DNA of 64,000 nucleotides from assembly GCF_008704995.1 (NCBI RefSeq), contig NZ_CP023747.1:5676001-5740000 (forward strand), read 5' to 3'. Below the pieces are notes generated by a model. It saw nothing but the letters and a program-made list of their open reading frames with translations, was not told where the DNA came from and did not search any database. A program made the position numbers and the translations under genes. The stretch comes from Streptomyces nodosus. Its GTDB lineage: Bacteria > Actinomycetota > Actinomycetes > Streptomycetales > Streptomycetaceae. Below are positions 52,134-60,372 of this stretch, in pieces. Within the stretch, counting starts at the first letter, position 1. Every line of letters starts with the position of its first letter.

Positions 52134-52390
52134 CGGGCGGCGCCCCTCGCGATGACGGCGGCGAGGGCGAGGGCCACGGAGGCGGAGCAGACGCCGAGGT
52201 GGACGAGGACGTAGCGGGCACTGGGGGGGGAGTGCCGGGCTCGCCGGGCTCGTCGTCGGGGAAGGGGGCGCCCCAGGGGGTGCGGACGTCCATCGCGGGG
52301 AGCTGGATGCCGGCGTGGGTGAGGGCCTCCGCGAGGGCGTCCCATTTCGGAGGCGGTCCTGAGATCGCCGCTGCGCGATGCGGGGGAGTG
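52130..52390 (-). pseudogene. Small Streptomyces gene with a frameshift in a G8 run
   Basis: The N-terminal half reads WDALAEALTHAGIQLPAMDV then RTPWGAPFPDDEPGEPGTPP. At the homopolymer of eight G on the plus strand (about 52225-52232) the sense moves to another frame, which continues SARYVLVHLGVCSASVALAL and AAVIARGAAR to the stop at 52130. One base added or lost there would restore a protein of roughly 85 residues ending in a hydrophobic segment. No clear start codon is seen. It could be a true frameshift or a sequencing error. Confidence 0.5.
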
Positions 52391-52484
52391 GTGCGGACAG
52401 TTGGAGTTGATGTTGGAGATGGTGGAGCGGCAGCACGTGCGCCGAATCGCGGAAGTTCGTCCTGCGCGTGTTGGAGGAAACGCC

Positions 52485-52694
52485 GTGCGATCCCTCGACT
52501 TGACCGGCGCCACCTGGCGCAAGGGCAGCTACAGCAACCAGGACGGTGGCGAGTGCCTGGACGTTTCCGAGGACTTCGTCGCCGTCGTCCCCGTGCGTGA
52601 CAGCAAGGATGTGCGCGGTCCGGTGATCGCGTTCGCCGCCGGCGGCTGGGCCTCGTTCGTGGCGGCCGTGAAGCGCGGCGAGCTGGGCGCCTGA
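52485..52694 (+). CDS. DUF397 protein
   Basis: The 69-residue product has the DUF397 hallmarks: TWRKGSYSNQDGGECLDVSE, VPVRDSKDVRGP and FAAGGWASFVAAVKRGEL. DUF397 proteins of Streptomyces work with an adjacent Scr1/WhiJ-type HTH regulator and are linked to developmental control. Here no intact regulator gene precedes it, so it may be an orphan. GTG 52485 has TTGGAGGAA 7 bases upstream. Confidence 0.85.
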   Translation: MRSLDLTGATWRKGSYSNQDGGECLDVSEDFVAVVPVRDSKDVRGPVIAFAAGGWASFVAAVKRGELGA

Positions 52695-52708
52695 CGGGCG
52701 GGCCCAAG

Positions 52709-52798
52709 AGGTGCCTACGGATCGATGAGGAGCACCGCCTCGTTTACGTGGTGACGAACGAAGAAGTCATCGTCATTGCCGCCCGATATCACTACTGA
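52709..52798 (+). pseudogene. C-terminal scrap of a YoeB/Txe-type toxin
   Basis: Thirty codons read RCLRIDEEHRLVYVVTNEEV then IVIAARYHY and stop. This is the conserved end of YoeB mRNA interferases (RI-x-x-EHRLVY ... ARYHY), including the catalytic His and the last His-Tyr. The N-terminal two thirds and the antitoxin YefM are absent; the fragment follows the DUF397 gene by 14 bases. Not functional alone. Confidence 0.7.
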
Positions 52799-53263
52799 CG
52801 GCCCGGGCGGGTCGTGTCGGCGTCACTTCCGGGGCCGACCACCTCCCTTGTTGAAAATGATTACCGTGCGACCCTATTATTGTCATGGTCACGCAAGGGG
52901 CGCGGCGGGGCGACATCGTCGTCCCGCCGTGGGCGTGGGCTGCTGTGGCAGATGAGGGGCGACGGGATCTTTGACGCGAACCACGAGTGTGGCGGGCTCC
53001 TGTTCGACAGTGCGGACGGGCTTCCGGGCGCCTTGATCCTGGCGGTCGGCGACAGTGGCGAGGTCGCCCGGGCGTTCACCCGGCCGGGGTGATGTGAACA
53101 TGGCCGACCGCAGAGGGAATGAGAACCGTATTCGATAAGGCTGGGTGTTGGCCTGGTCTTTGCCGCTCTGTAGTTGTAGCTGCAATCCATGTGCAGAAAC
53201 CTGAGGAGTGCGGCTGACGGCCGTCACCCACCGAGAACGTCGAGACGTAAGGACTGCACTCCC
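52799..53263. other. Intergenic stretch with two AT-rich metal-regulator-like sites
   Basis: No gene is supported, though an open frame covers 52814-53092. TGAAAATGATTACCG at 52852-52866 and AATGAGAACCGTATTCGAT at 53118-53136 look like Fur-family sites; the first shares TGAAAATG with the site before rpmF. A near-palindrome TTGTAGCTGCAA lies at about 53174-53185, some 80 bases before the NiCoT gene. Confidence 0.4.
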
Positions 53264-54436
53264 ATGACCACCGCACCTGATTCCGCTCCACCGCGCCCGG
53301 CCGCCAGCGGTGGCGGGCGCGGTCAGTCGTGGCATCGCGTCCGCACCTCGATGACCCGCGGGGAGTGGGCCGGCGTCGGCGGGATGGCGGCCTTCATCCT
53401 GGCGCTGCACATCATCGGCTGGTTCACCCTGGTGGCGATCGTCGCGCCGGAGCACTACAGCCTGGGCACCAAGACCTTCGGGGTGGGCATCGGCGTCACC
53501 GCCTACACCCTCGGCATGCGGCACGCCTTCGACGCGGACCACATCGCGGCGATCGACAACACCACCCGCAAGCTGATGGGGGAGGGGAAGCGCCCGCTGT
53601 CGGTCGGCTTCTGGTTCTCCCTCGGGCACTCCACGGTGGTCTTCGTCCTCGCCTTCCTGCTCTCCCTGGGTGTGAAGGCACTGGCCGGGCCCGTGCAGGA
53701 CGACAATTCCACGCTGCACGACATCACCGGCTGGATCGGCACGACGGTCTCCGGGGCGTTTCTCTATGTCATCGCCGTCATCAACCTGGTGATCATGGCC
53801 GGGATCTGGAAGGTCTTCCGGCAGATGCGCTCCGGCCGCTTCGACGAGGCGGCCCTGGAGAAGCAGCTCGACAACCGCGGCTTCATGAACCGCATCCTGG
53901 GCCGCCTGATGAAGGCGATCACCAAGCCGTGGCAGATGTATCCGCTGGGCCTGCTGTTCGGTCTGGGCTTCGACACCGCCACCGAGGTCGCGCTGCTGGT
54001 CCTGGCCGGCTCGGGCGCGGCCTCGGGGCTGCCCTGGTACGCCATCCTGTGTCTTCCGGTGCTGTTCGCGGCCGGGATGTCGCTGCTCGACACGATCGAC
54101 GGCTCGTTCATGAACTTCGCCTATGAGTGGGCGTTCTCCAAGCCCGTCCGCAAGGTCTACTACAACCTCACCATGACCGGCCTCTCCGTCGCCGTCGCGC
54201 TGATCATCGGCACCGTCGAGCTGCTGGGCCTGCTCGCGGACAAGGCCGGTCTGCACGGGGCGTTCTGGGACTGGATCGCCGGACTCGACCTGAACATCGT
54301 CGGCTATGTCATCGTCGGCCTGTTCTTCGCCACCTGGGCCGTCGCCGTGCTGGTGTGGAGGCTCGGCGGCATCGAGGCGAAGTGGGAGGCGGGCATGGCC
54401 CGGTCGTCGGCACCGGCGGAACAGGGCGCCAAATAG
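53264..54436 (+). CDS. NiCoT-family nickel/cobalt permease (HoxN/NixA type)
   Basis: The 390-residue membrane protein has the NiCoT signature H-x4-DH in RHAFDADH (residues 86-93) plus FSLGHSTVV and LLFGLGFDTATEVALL, and eight membrane segments. It imports Ni(II) or Co(II) with high affinity, for urease, hydrogenase, superoxide dismutase or B12. ATG 53264 has AAGGA about 10 bases upstream. The C-terminus (SSAPAEQGAK) is encoded in a 30-bp repeat that continues beyond the stop. I see no B12 riboswitch in its leader. Confidence 0.92.
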   Translation: MTTAPDSAPPRPAASGGGRGQSWHRVRTSMTRGEWAGVGGMAAFILALHIIGWFTLVAIVAPEHYSLGTKTFGVGIGVTAYTLGMRHAFDADHIAAIDNTTRKLMGEGKRPLSVGFWFSLGHSTVVFVLAFLLSLGVKALAGPVQDDNSTLHDITGWIGTTVSGAFLYVIAVINLVIMAGIWKVFRQMRSGRFDEAALEKQLDNRGFMNRILGRLMKAITKPWQMYPLGLLFGLGFDTATEVALLVLAGSGAASGLPWYAILCLPVLFAAGMSLLDTIDGSFMNFAYEWAFSKPVRKVYYNLTMTGLSVAVALIIGTVELLGLLADKAGLHGAFWDWIAGLDLNIVGYVIVGLFFATWAVAVLVWRLGGIEAKWEAGMARSSAPAEQGAK

Positions 54437-54500
54437 CGAGTGCCGGCGGAACGGGGCGCCGAACAGCGAGTGCCTGCGGAGCAAGGAAGGTGCCGAACAG
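54411..54500 (+). repeat. Three tandem 30-bp repeats across the NiCoT stop codon
   Basis: Units at 54411-54440, 54441-54470 and 54471-54500 share the pattern YGCCGGCGGAACRGGGCGCC (first unit starts CACC) and GAACAGCGAG-like ends; the third is more diverged. The stop TAG lies in the first unit. The array ends just before the terminator at 54507. Confidence 0.7.
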
Positions 54501-54506
54501 GGTGTA

Positions 54507-54549
54507 CCGGGGCGGGCGGCGCCGTGGCTGCGTCCACCGCCCGCCCCGG
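54507..54549. terminator. Bidirectional terminator between NiCoT and CobW-like genes
   Basis: CCGGGGCGGGCGG and CCGCCCGCCCCGG form a perfect 13-bp stem with a 17-base loop. It lies between two convergent genes (stops at 54436 and 54555). Confidence 0.85.
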
Positions 54550-54554
54550 AGTTC

Positions 54555-55736
54555 TCATGTGTGCGCGAGGGCCTCGGGGTGCTCGTGCTCGCAGGTGTCG
54601 TCGAAGCCGTAGGTGTCCCAGGCGGGGAACGGGTCCTCGGGCGGAAGCTCCTCGCCGTCCGTCAGCAGGCACTCGGTCAGGGCGGACCGGAGCGCGTCGG
54701 CGTCCAACCGGGTGCCGATGAAGACCAGTTCCTGGGCGTGGGGGGCCTCGGCGTCGCGGGCGGCGGAGGGCTCGAAGCGGGCCACCGAGCCGGCCTGGGA
54801 CCACAAGCCGATCACCTGGGGGCGGGTCGCCAGGGTGAAGAAGCCCTTGGAGCGCAGGATCCGCCCATAGGCCCCGCTGTCCAGCCGCCGGGTCACAAAG
54901 GCCCACAACCGGCCGGGGTGGAAGGGGAGTCCGGAGCGGAAGACGGTGGAGGAGATGCCGTACTCCTCCGTCTCGGGGACATGGTCGCCGTTGAGCTCCT
55001 TGACCCAGCCCGGCGCCTGCTGGGCGCGCTCCAGGTCGAACCGTCCGGTGCCCAGCACCTCCCGGAGCTCCACGCGCCCCTGGACGGCCCGGACGATCCG
55101 GGCTTCGGGGTTGAGCCGGGCCAGCGTCGCCCGGAGCCGGTCCGCCGCCACCTCGTCGACCAGGTCGAGCTTGTTGAGCACGATGACATCGGCGAACTCG
55201 ACCTGGTCCATCAGCAGGTCGCTGACGGTGCGCTCGTCGTCCTCGTACTGGTCCAGGCCCCGCTCGACCAGCTCATCGCCGCTCTCCAGCTCGGACAGGA
55301 AGTTGGCGGCGTCGACCACCGTGACCATGGTGTCCAGCTGTGCGACATCGCCGAGGGTGGCACCGTCGTCGCGGGCGAAGGCGAAGGTCGCCGCCACCGG
55401 CATCGGCTCCGAGATCCCGGACGACTCGATGAGCAGATGATCGAAGCGGCCCTCGCGCGCCAGCCGGTCGACCTCCTCCAGCAGATCGTCGCGCAGGGTG
55501 CAGCAGATGCACCCGTTGGTCATCTCGACCAGGCGCTCCTCGGTCCGGGACAGGGCCGCCTCGCCGCCGCGCACCAGCGCCGCGTCGATGTTGACCTCGC
55601 TCATGTCGTTGACGATGACGGCCACCCGCAGGCCCTCGCGGTTGGCCAGGACATGGTTGAGCAGCGTCGTCTTGCCCGCCCCGAGGAAACCGGACAGGAC
55701 GGTGACGGGCAGCAGGGCCGGTCGGTCGTACGGCAT
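54555..55736 (-). CDS. CobW/COG0523 GTPase, probable metallochaperone
   Basis: The 393-residue protein has Walker A GFLGAGKTT, the metal-binding GCICC motif (about residue 76), the G3/G4 motifs ESSGISEP and NKLD, and a CobW C-terminal domain (GILRSKGFFTLA-like: GRILRSKGFFTLATRP). It also ends in a His-rich tail (CEHEHPEALAHT). COG0523 members deliver zinc or cobalt in a GTP-dependent way. It follows rpmF by 5 bases, the gene pair typical of Zur regulons in actinobacteria, so zinc supply during starvation is the likely job. Confidence 0.88.
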   Translation of the reverse strand: MPYDRPALLPVTVLSGFLGAGKTTLLNHVLANREGLRVAVIVNDMSEVNIDAALVRGGEAALSRTEERLVEMTNGCICCTLRDDLLEEVDRLAREGRFDHLLIESSGISEPMPVAATFAFARDDGATLGDVAQLDTMVTVVDAANFLSELESGDELVERGLDQYEDDERTVSDLLMDQVEFADVIVLNKLDLVDEVAADRLRATLARLNPEARIVRAVQGRVELREVLGTGRFDLERAQQAPGWVKELNGDHVPETEEYGISSTVFRSGLPFHPGRLWAFVTRRLDSGAYGRILRSKGFFTLATRPQVIGLWSQAGSVARFEPSAARDAEAPHAQELVFIGTRLDADALRSALTECLLTDGEELPPEDPFPAWDTYGFDDTCEHEHPEALAHT

Positions 55737-55741
55737 CTTCG

Positions 55742-55912
55742 TCAGTCCTCGGGGTGCAGCAGCCCGCGCTCGTACGCCTTCACCAGGTGCTGCGGTACCA
55801 GGTGGCGGACGCCGTCGAGGGTGATCGGCACGAGCGTCGGCGTGGTCGCCTTCCACTGCGCGCGGCGATGGCGGGTGTTGCTGCGGGACATCTTCCGCTT
55901 GGGGACGGCCAT
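55742..55912 (-). CDS. rpmF: Ribosomal protein L32, cysteine-free (zinc-independent) form
   Basis: The 56-residue protein reads MAVPKRKMSRSNTRHRRAQW, the L32 signature, but has no cysteine at all, so it lacks the zinc ribbon of the usual form. Such C-minus paralogs replace the zinc-containing copy when zinc is scarce. ATG 55912 has CAGGAGGA upstream, so the longer frame to 55942 is not needed. It leads a two-gene operon with the CobW-like GTPase. Confidence 0.93.
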   Translation of the reverse strand: MAVPKRKMSRSNTRHRRAQWKATTPTLVPITLDGVRHLVPQHLVKAYERGLLHPED

Positions 55913-55948
55913 GGAATCCTCCTGCTGATGGGCGATCACCACACGCTA

Positions 55949-55970
55949 TATGAAAATGGATGCCATTACC
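55949..55970. promoter_or_regulatory. Probable Zur box upstream of rpmF
   Basis: TGAAAATGGATGCCATTACC contains the inverted repeat AATGG-ATG-CCATT within an AT-rich patch 37 bases before the rpmF start. Position and composition fit a binding site for Zur, the zinc-responsive Fur-family repressor that controls C-minus ribosomal protein genes in Streptomyces. The binding factor is inferred. Confidence 0.6.
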
Positions 55971-56001
55971 AAGCTGGGGTGTCTTGGTGGCACGAACGAC
56001 C

Positions 56002-56037
56002 GAAGGCCGGCCCGCAGTCCTGCCCGGGCCGGCCTTC
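56002..56037 (-). terminator. Terminator after the proline iminopeptidase-like gene
   Basis: GAAGGCCGGCCCG and CGGGCCGGCCTTC form a perfect 13-bp stem with a ten-base loop, 18 bases after the stop of the minus-strand gene at 56055. Confidence 0.85.
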
Positions 56038-56054
56038 TTCGTCTCGTCCTTCGC

Positions 56055-57341
56055 TCACAGTTCGCCGCGGGCCATCCCCCGCAGCCGCTCGAACACCGCC
56101 GCGTCGGCGCGGACGCCGTCATGGGCGTGGGTGTTGGTGATCCAGGGACGCAGTCCGCGCACCAGTCCCGCGGTCACCAGGGACTGCTCACGGTCGACGA
56201 ACATGTCGTCGTAGTAGACGGCGGCCACGACCGGCACCGTGTTGGCCGAGAGCCGGTCCAGGTCGTACAGGGCCGGCCAGTCGGTGCGCCGGGCCAGCGC
56301 GTCGGCGGCCTCCCGCAGCGGGATCAGTGCGGGGTCCTCCTCGAACTGCCATGGGTAGATCATCTCGCCGGTGAACCGCAGCGGACCGCCGGCCTCGGCG
56401 TCGAACTGCGGGAACTCCTCCCGGATCCGGTGCGCCGACCAGCCGGTGGCCCGGCCGCCCTGGGCGTAGATCGGCTCGTGCAGCACGGCGTAGAGCGGAC
56501 GGGGCGCGAACGAGAGGGTGGCGTCCAGACCGCGCAGGAACGGGTCGGACAGCCGGGGCCCGCGCGGTCCCCGCACGAACGCGCCCTCCAGCAGATAGTG
56601 CAGGCTGTCGAAGCCGGACGCGGTGCCGAAGGTGATGCCCATGGTCTGGAAGCGGCGCGCCGAGAGCCGTTCGCCCGAGGGCATGCGCACCTCGTGCTCC
56701 GTCAGATGGGCCGCGACGGCGTCGGCGAGCGCCTGGTCGCCGGGGTAGCGGGCGAAGTACCGCTCGTTGTGCGCCAGTACGCGGCCGTAGGCGGCGCGGT
56801 AGACGTCGTCGGCATGGCCGGTGAGGGTGGGCAGACCGCCGGTGATGAAGACCTGTTCGAGACCCTCGGGGGCGTGGCTGAGATACGTCAGCGCGCAGAA
56901 ACCGCCGAAGCTCTGGCCCAGCACGCTCCAGGGGCGGTCGCCCTGGAGTTCCCTGCGCAGCAGTTCGGCGTCGCGCACGATGGCGTCGGCGCGGAAGTGC
57001 GTCAGATGGCCGGCGGCGTCGGGGTGCCCCTCGAGAGTGGTGCGGTCGGCGGGCGTGGACCGGCCGGTGCCGCGCTGGTCCAGGAGCACCACGCGGTACT
57101 CCTTCAGCGCCCGGCGCAGCCAGGCCGAGGCGGCGTCGGGGCGTTCCGCCCGGCCGCCGGGACCGCCCTGCAGCCACAGCAGTCGGGGCAGCTCCCGGCG
57201 CTCCTGCCCCGCGGCGACGACCTCCCGGGCGAACACGTCGATCCGTGGGCCGTCGGGGCGGGCGTGGTCGAGGGGCACGCTGAGGGTGTGGTCGGAGCAG
57301 ACCAGGCCGCTGTGGCGATAGGGGGCGTGGATGGTGGTCAT
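56055..57341 (-). CDS. Alpha/beta hydrolase, prolyl aminopeptidase-like (S33)
   Basis: The 428-residue protein has LLWLQGGPGGRAERPDA (the HGGPG-type oxyanion motif of S33 peptidases), DQRGTGRSTP, the nucleophile Ser in LGQSFGGFCALTYLS (about residue 151) and a late His in NTHAHDGVRAD. It is expected to release N-terminal proline from peptides in the cytoplasm; no signal peptide is present. It lies downstream of an M29-like peptidase and an OPT-type transporter on the same strand, which suggests peptide use. Confidence 0.87.
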   Translation of the reverse strand: MTTIHAPYRHSGLVCSDHTLSVPLDHARPDGPRIDVFAREVVAAGQERRELPRLLWLQGGPGGRAERPDAASAWLRRALKEYRVVLLDQRGTGRSTPADRTTLEGHPDAAGHLTHFRADAIVRDAELLRRELQGDRPWSVLGQSFGGFCALTYLSHAPEGLEQVFITGGLPTLTGHADDVYRAAYGRVLAHNERYFARYPGDQALADAVAAHLTEHEVRMPSGERLSARRFQTMGITFGTASGFDSLHYLLEGAFVRGPRGPRLSDPFLRGLDATLSFAPRPLYAVLHEPIYAQGGRATGWSAHRIREEFPQFDAEAGGPLRFTGEMIYPWQFEEDPALIPLREAADALARRTDWPALYDLDRLSANTVPVVAAVYYDDMFVDREQSLVTAGLVRGLRPWITNTHAHDGVRADAAVFERLRGMARGEL

Positions 57342-57383
57342 GTCTACATTCCGTGGCGGTGCGTGGGCGGGGCGGGGCGGGCC

Positions 57384-57413
57384 GGGGTTCCCGGCGGCGG
57401 CGCCGGGAACCCC
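57384..57413 (-). terminator. Hairpin between the two peptidase genes
   Basis: A perfect 13-bp stem (GGGGTTCCCGGCG with CGCCGGGAACCCC) with a four-base loop lies after the M29-like gene (stop 57432) and 43 bases before the next start. It implies that the two peptidase genes are at least partly separate transcripts. Confidence 0.8.
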
Positions 57414-57431
57414 GTGGGCGGACGGCGGGGC

Positions 57432-58496
57432 TCAGTATCCCTCGACGCCCAGTTCACGGCAGATCTCGACGAGTTCGGGGTGCACATACACGCCCTCCTG
57501 CTCGATGCACTCGCCGTCCAGATAGATCGACGGGCCGACGATGGAGCCGTCGGTGTGGGCCGCGGCCACCCATGGCTCGCCGCCGATCCAGGCGCCCTTG
57601 GTCCCGATGCCGAGCTCGACGCAGCCGAAGACCCGCTCGTCCTCCACGATCCGGCCGGTCGGCGCGAGCACGCCCGGGTTGAAGCCGAGCGACCAGTGGG
57701 CGACCCGGTACATGTTGGGGTCGTCCCAGGAGGCCATCCAGGTGCGGAAGACATCCGCGTCCCGGTCGCCCTCGATCTCGGTGACCACGCCCTTCTCCAC
57801 GGTGAGGCGGACCGGGGAACGCAGCAGGCCCAGCTGGTCCGGCGGCCACAGGGCGCCGTCGAAGACCAGCACGCCGTCCTGGGTCTCCTCCAGCGGGTTC
57901 CAGGAGATCTGACCGGAGAGCATCACGGTCTCGCCGGGCTTCTCGGCCGGCTTGCCCCGCAGATTGATCGGCCGATCGCCGTTGCGGCCGACGAGGTCGG
58001 TGCCGTTCGGGGAGGTGATGCGCACCTCGTCGGCGGCCTCCAACAGACGCACCAGCGCCTTGCCGAGCTTCATCACACCCTGGAAGTCGGGGCGGCCCAC
58101 GGTGGCGACCAGCATATGGACGTCCATCGCGGTGAGGTTGGTGTAGCGGCAGCCGTTCGCCATGGCGGCGCGGAAGGCGTCGGAATGCATCAGATACGAG
58201 ACGGCGAACTCGATCCACACATCGGCGTGGGCGATGGCGCCGGCGACCGGGCGGGGCGGCTCCATGGAGGAGCTGGGCAGGGTCTCGGACCAGACGATCA
58301 CCGGGTGGGCGCCGGCCGCGGCGACGGCCTGGGCGGTGGCCTCCACGACCCGGCGGTCACTGCTGGTGTCACCGGTCAGCACGACATGCTCGCCGGGCTT
58401 GACCAGCATGACCTCCTCGACCAGCTTGCGCGCGGCCAGCGCGAGTTCGAAGCCCAGATACTCGGGGCGGGGTTCGAGGCGGCTGAACATCTCCAT
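57432..58496 (-). CDS. M29-like aminopeptidase / NicX-type protein
   Basis: The 354-residue protein reads VEEVMLVKPGEHVVLTGDTS, then GTDLVGRNGDRPINL, DGALWPPDQLGLL, HWSLGFNPGVLAPTGRIVED and HTDGSIVGPSIYLDG. The pattern is that of the M29 leucyl aminopeptidase group, which also contains 2,5-dihydroxypyridine 5,6-dioxygenase (NicX), so peptide and N-heterocycle roles are both open. ATG 58496 has AAGGAGA upstream. It follows the OPT-type transporter gene by 85 bases on the same strand. Confidence 0.75.
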   Translation of the reverse strand: MEMFSRLEPRPEYLGFELALAARKLVEEVMLVKPGEHVVLTGDTSSDRRVVEATAQAVAAAGAHPVIVWSETLPSSSMEPPRPVAGAIAHADVWIEFAVSYLMHSDAFRAAMANGCRYTNLTAMDVHMLVATVGRPDFQGVMKLGKALVRLLEAADEVRITSPNGTDLVGRNGDRPINLRGKPAEKPGETVMLSGQISWNPLEETQDGVLVFDGALWPPDQLGLLRSPVRLTVEKGVVTEIEGDRDADVFRTWMASWDDPNMYRVAHWSLGFNPGVLAPTGRIVEDERVFGCVELGIGTKGAWIGGEPWVAAAHTDGSIVGPSIYLDGECIEQEGVYVHPELVEICRELGVEGY

Positions 58497-58581
58497 GGGG
58501 GGTCTCCTTGTGCGAAAGTGCGGTCGGACCGGGGGGAGGAGGAGGGGCGCGGCGGTGGCCGGACGGTGCGCGGCACGAGGG

Positions 58582-60249
58582 TCATCCGGCCTTGACGATC
58601 TGCGCGGTGTCGCCCAGCGAACTGCCCGCGATGAGACCGGCACCGACCAGGTTCAGCTCCTCGTCCGCCTGCTCCCCGCGCCATCTGCGGTACACCACGC
58701 GGACCAGCAGTGCCGCGACGACGAACCAGCAGGCGCTCGGGGTGGCGACCAGCAGACCGGTGGCGAGCATCACGCCCATCTGCCGCTTGGTCCCGCCGAG
58801 GAGCTGGATCACGGCGCCGGGGATCGCCCACAGCAGCAGATGGCCGAGGACACCGGGGGAGTCCAGGCCCTGCTTGACGGTGTCGGCGTAGACCCGGGCG
58901 ACCGGCGGGATCAGGCCCTGGCGGAAGTAGGAGTGCCACACCACGGCGACGACGATCAGCGCGGCGGTGAAGCCGATCAGCGCGGCGCGGAACTGCTCAC
59001 GCCGTCCGGCCCGCTCATAGGCGTCCCACGGGCGGTGGGTCCTGCGCAGCAGCCAGCCCGCCTTGAGGTCGTACCCCATGTCCGCGAAGGCCGGACCGGT
59101 CGCGGAGACATAACCGACGAGCAGCGCGAGCGGCACCGAGGGGATACCGATGAGCAGCCCGGCGATCAGGAAGATCAGGGTGACGGCGAAGGACGGGAAC
59201 CAGCCCGACTGCATCGCCGCGAGGCCCACGATCAGCTCGTGGACGATGGCGGCGAACGCCGCGAACAGCACCCAGCCCGCGATACCGAGGGGGCTCATGT
59301 CACCCAGCACCCCGCCGAGGACCGCCATCACCACGGCACCGGCGGCGAAGAGGAGATAGCCGCGCACCAGCGTGCGGCGCAGGGTGGTCTCGTCGACGGT
59401 GGTACGGACGGTGGGGTCGGCCGGCGCGGCGGTGCCGACGGCGGCGGAGCGGTCCGGGCGGCGACGCAGCAGCAGATGGACCGCCTGGCCCAGGGCCACC
59501 ACACCGGCGCCGACCATGACGCCGTGCGGGATGAAGTCGGCGGTCAGATTCACCTGGAAGGCACCGGGCGCGTACTGGGCGATGCCCAGGCCGACGCCGA
59601 ACATCAGCAGCGCCCACACATTGCCGAGGAAGGCGACGCCGGCCGCGGACAGGGGCAGGCTGAAGAGGGTGCCGCCCAGGCCGACGAGCGTGCCGGCGCC
59701 GAGGATCAGGGCTCGCCGGCCGCCCTTGTCGCCCGCCTTGATGGTCTCCGCGGCGGCGGCGCCGGGCGGCCAGGCGGCGTCCGCGGGCAGCAGCCGGGAG
59801 CCGAACGAGCGGTACAGCACCCAGGCGTCGATCAGCAGACCGGCGAAGGCACCGGCCAGCATCGGCCACACCAGGTCGCTGCGGCCGAAGACATAGGGCA
59901 CGGCGATCGAGCTGAGCAGCACATTGGCGGAGGCGAAGGTGGCCGCGGAGATGGCGCTCTGGGCGAGGTTCTGCCGGTGCACGGAACGCATCCGTCTCAG
60001 CCCGGCTATGGGGATACGGCCGATGAGCATCGCCAGCAGCGCACCGACCACGGCGGTGTTGGCGGAGATGCCGAGCTTGGCGACCAGGTCGGTGCCGATC
60101 ACCGCGCCCACCAGGGACAGCAGGACGAGCAGCACGAACGTCATGGGTTCGCGCACCTTGGGGTGCACGCGGTCGGTGTCCTGTGCGCCGGAGTGCGGCG
60201 GAAGCTCCTCCGCGGCGGAATCGGTGGCGGAGGGGGAATGAGGTGACAC
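58582..60249 (-). CDS. OPT-like oligopeptide/metal-chelate transporter
   Basis: The 555-residue membrane protein has some 13-15 hydrophobic segments and resembles the OPT superfamily (PMTFVLLVLLSLVGAVIGTD, IPIAGLRRMRSVHRQNLAQS, FIPHGVMVGAGVVALGQAVH, GYDLKAGWLLRRT). OPT proteins import small peptides or metal-peptide complexes. GTG 60249 with AAAGGGG upstream is the start. Followed by two peptidase-like genes and preceded by an IclR regulator, all on the same strand: an uptake-and-digestion group. Confidence 0.8.
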   Translation of the reverse strand: MSPHSPSATDSAAEELPPHSGAQDTDRVHPKVREPMTFVLLVLLSLVGAVIGTDLVAKLGISANTAVVGALLAMLIGRIPIAGLRRMRSVHRQNLAQSAISAATFASANVLLSSIAVPYVFGRSDLVWPMLAGAFAGLLIDAWVLYRSFGSRLLPADAAWPPGAAAAETIKAGDKGGRRALILGAGTLVGLGGTLFSLPLSAAGVAFLGNVWALLMFGVGLGIAQYAPGAFQVNLTADFIPHGVMVGAGVVALGQAVHLLLRRRPDRSAAVGTAAPADPTVRTTVDETTLRRTLVRGYLLFAAGAVVMAVLGGVLGDMSPLGIAGWVLFAAFAAIVHELIVGLAAMQSGWFPSFAVTLIFLIAGLLIGIPSVPLALLVGYVSATGPAFADMGYDLKAGWLLRRTHRPWDAYERAGRREQFRAALIGFTAALIVVAVVWHSYFRQGLIPPVARVYADTVKQGLDSPGVLGHLLLWAIPGAVIQLLGGTKRQMGVMLATGLLVATPSACWFVVAALLVRVVYRRWRGEQADEELNLVGAGLIAGSSLGDTAQIVKAG

Positions 60250-60372
60250 GTGACACCCCTTTCGGCAAGGGCGGGACCGGGGGCGACGAACCGGGCCCCG
60301 CGTCGACGGGATCGCGGAATGCGGCGTGTGGGTGTGAGTGCGGGGGAGGGGTGTGGCGGCGGGCGGGGGGCG

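Noticed and set aside
52814..53092. Possible 92-residue gene downstream of the YoeB scrap
   Set aside because: No ribosome site, low-complexity Arg/Gly/Ser composition and no recognisable family; the region looks regulatory.
53100..53263. Cobalamin or NiCo riboswitch before the NiCoT gene
   Set aside because: I looked for the B12 box (GCCACTG) and conserved stems of both classes and did not find them.
55950..58595. Plus-strand open frame of 881 codons opposite two peptidase genes
   Set aside because: Antisense shadow; the minus-strand genes have clear catalytic motifs and ribosome sites.
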